64,000 nucleotides of DNA, from positions 372,001 through 436,000 of the forward strand of contig NZ_NPMS01000001.1 of the NCBI RefSeq assembly GCF_002266285.1. Direction: 5' to 3'. The notes beneath the pieces were generated by a model that was not told where the DNA came from, searched no databases, and saw only the letters and a list, made by a program, of their open reading frames with translations. This document shows positions 63,915 to 64,000 of this stretch, one piece after another; the first letter of the stretch is position 1, and each line of letters begins with the position of its first letter. This stretch comes from Virgibacillus indicus (GTDB lineage Bacteria; Bacillota; Bacilli; Bacillales; Amphibacillaceae). The translations under genes and the position numbers were made by a program.

Positions 63915-64000
63915 ATTTTCTAATAAATATTTTTGTGGCAAACGGTAAAACTCCGAGCCATCTGTTAGTGTATGCTTGCTGATTTTCTTTTTGCTGCTCC
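63912..64000 (-). CDS. Possible C-terminal end of an unidentified minus-strand gene (cut by window edge)
   Basis: One minus-strand frame is open from the edge and stops with TAA at 63912-63914, immediately before a terminator hairpin; its end reads SEFYRLPQKYLLEN. Another frame runs into the hairpin and is less likely. About 28 residues are too few to identify a family. Confidence 0.35.
   Translation of the reverse strand, partial: SSKKKISKHTLTDGSEFYRLPQKYLLEN

Overview
The window is a chromosomal segment of a low-GC, spore-forming Gram-positive bacterium of the family Bacillaceae. The evidence is its sporulation and germination genes (gpr, spoIIP, yqfC/yqfD, a spoVAF-like gene), purine-rich Shine-Dalgarno sites, a CIRCE/HrcA heat-shock operon, a glycine T-box, and a gene order that, from memory, matches the holA-to-yqgX stretch of Bacillus subtilis almost gene for gene. 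Repeat sequences and codon use suggest a relative of Oceanobacillus, Virgibacillus or Lentibacillus; that genus-level guess is inference.

Layout. 1-7100: end of holA, convergent rpsT, then gpr, spoIIP, yqxA, lepA and hemW. 7101-15220: CIRCE-controlled hrcA-grpE-dnaK-dnaJ followed by prmA, rsmE and mtaB. 15385-25521: deoC, rpsU-yqeY, the nfeD-floA-yqfB membrane operon behind an ECF-type promoter, yqfC-yqfD, and phoH-pgpH-ybeY-dgkA. 25522-26234: a gene-free block built from an inverted pair of GC-rich repeats. 26235-36470: era-yqzL-recO, T-box-controlled glyQ-glyS, ccpN with the PDRP kinase/phosphorylase gene, and dnaG-rpoD with SigH-type and SigA-type promoters. 36589-45624: small membrane proteins, cccA, trmK-yqfO, cshB, nfo, a second NfeD gene with its own ECF-type promoter, and a Na/Pi cotransporter. 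45721-46583: six tRNA genes behind two tandem SigA promoters. 46754-63714: sodA, an MFS permease, pbpA, phoU with a four-repeat Pho box, rpmG, fthC, a lone E1-like ThiF/MoeB enzyme, the rhomboid protease gluP, a spoVAF-like gene, yqgQ-glcK, an LtaS-family gene, a DUF2759 gene and an MBL hydrolase. A minus-strand gene may run off the right edge.

How it fits together. Most genes are core housekeeping: replication (holA, dnaG), transcription (rpoD), translation and ribosome maturation (rpsT, rpsU, rpmG, lepA, era, ybeY, rsmE, prmA, mtaB, trmK, glyQS, tRNAs), protein folding, and cell-envelope synthesis (pbpA, dgkA, LtaS, floA, nfeD). The most informative layer is regulatory: CIRCE, a T-box, a Pho box, three TGAAAC-N17-CGT(A/C) ECF promoters on envelope genes, a SigH promoter on the primase-sigma operon, and a probable CcpN self-operator. 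I saw no prophage, transposase, CRISPR array or defence island, and no clearly undescribed multi-gene system. The least explained items are the repeat family, the solitary ThiF-like enzyme, several orphan exported or membrane proteins, and the differences from the expected gene order (deoC present; cdd, ispH, zur, ispG and pst genes not at their usual places).
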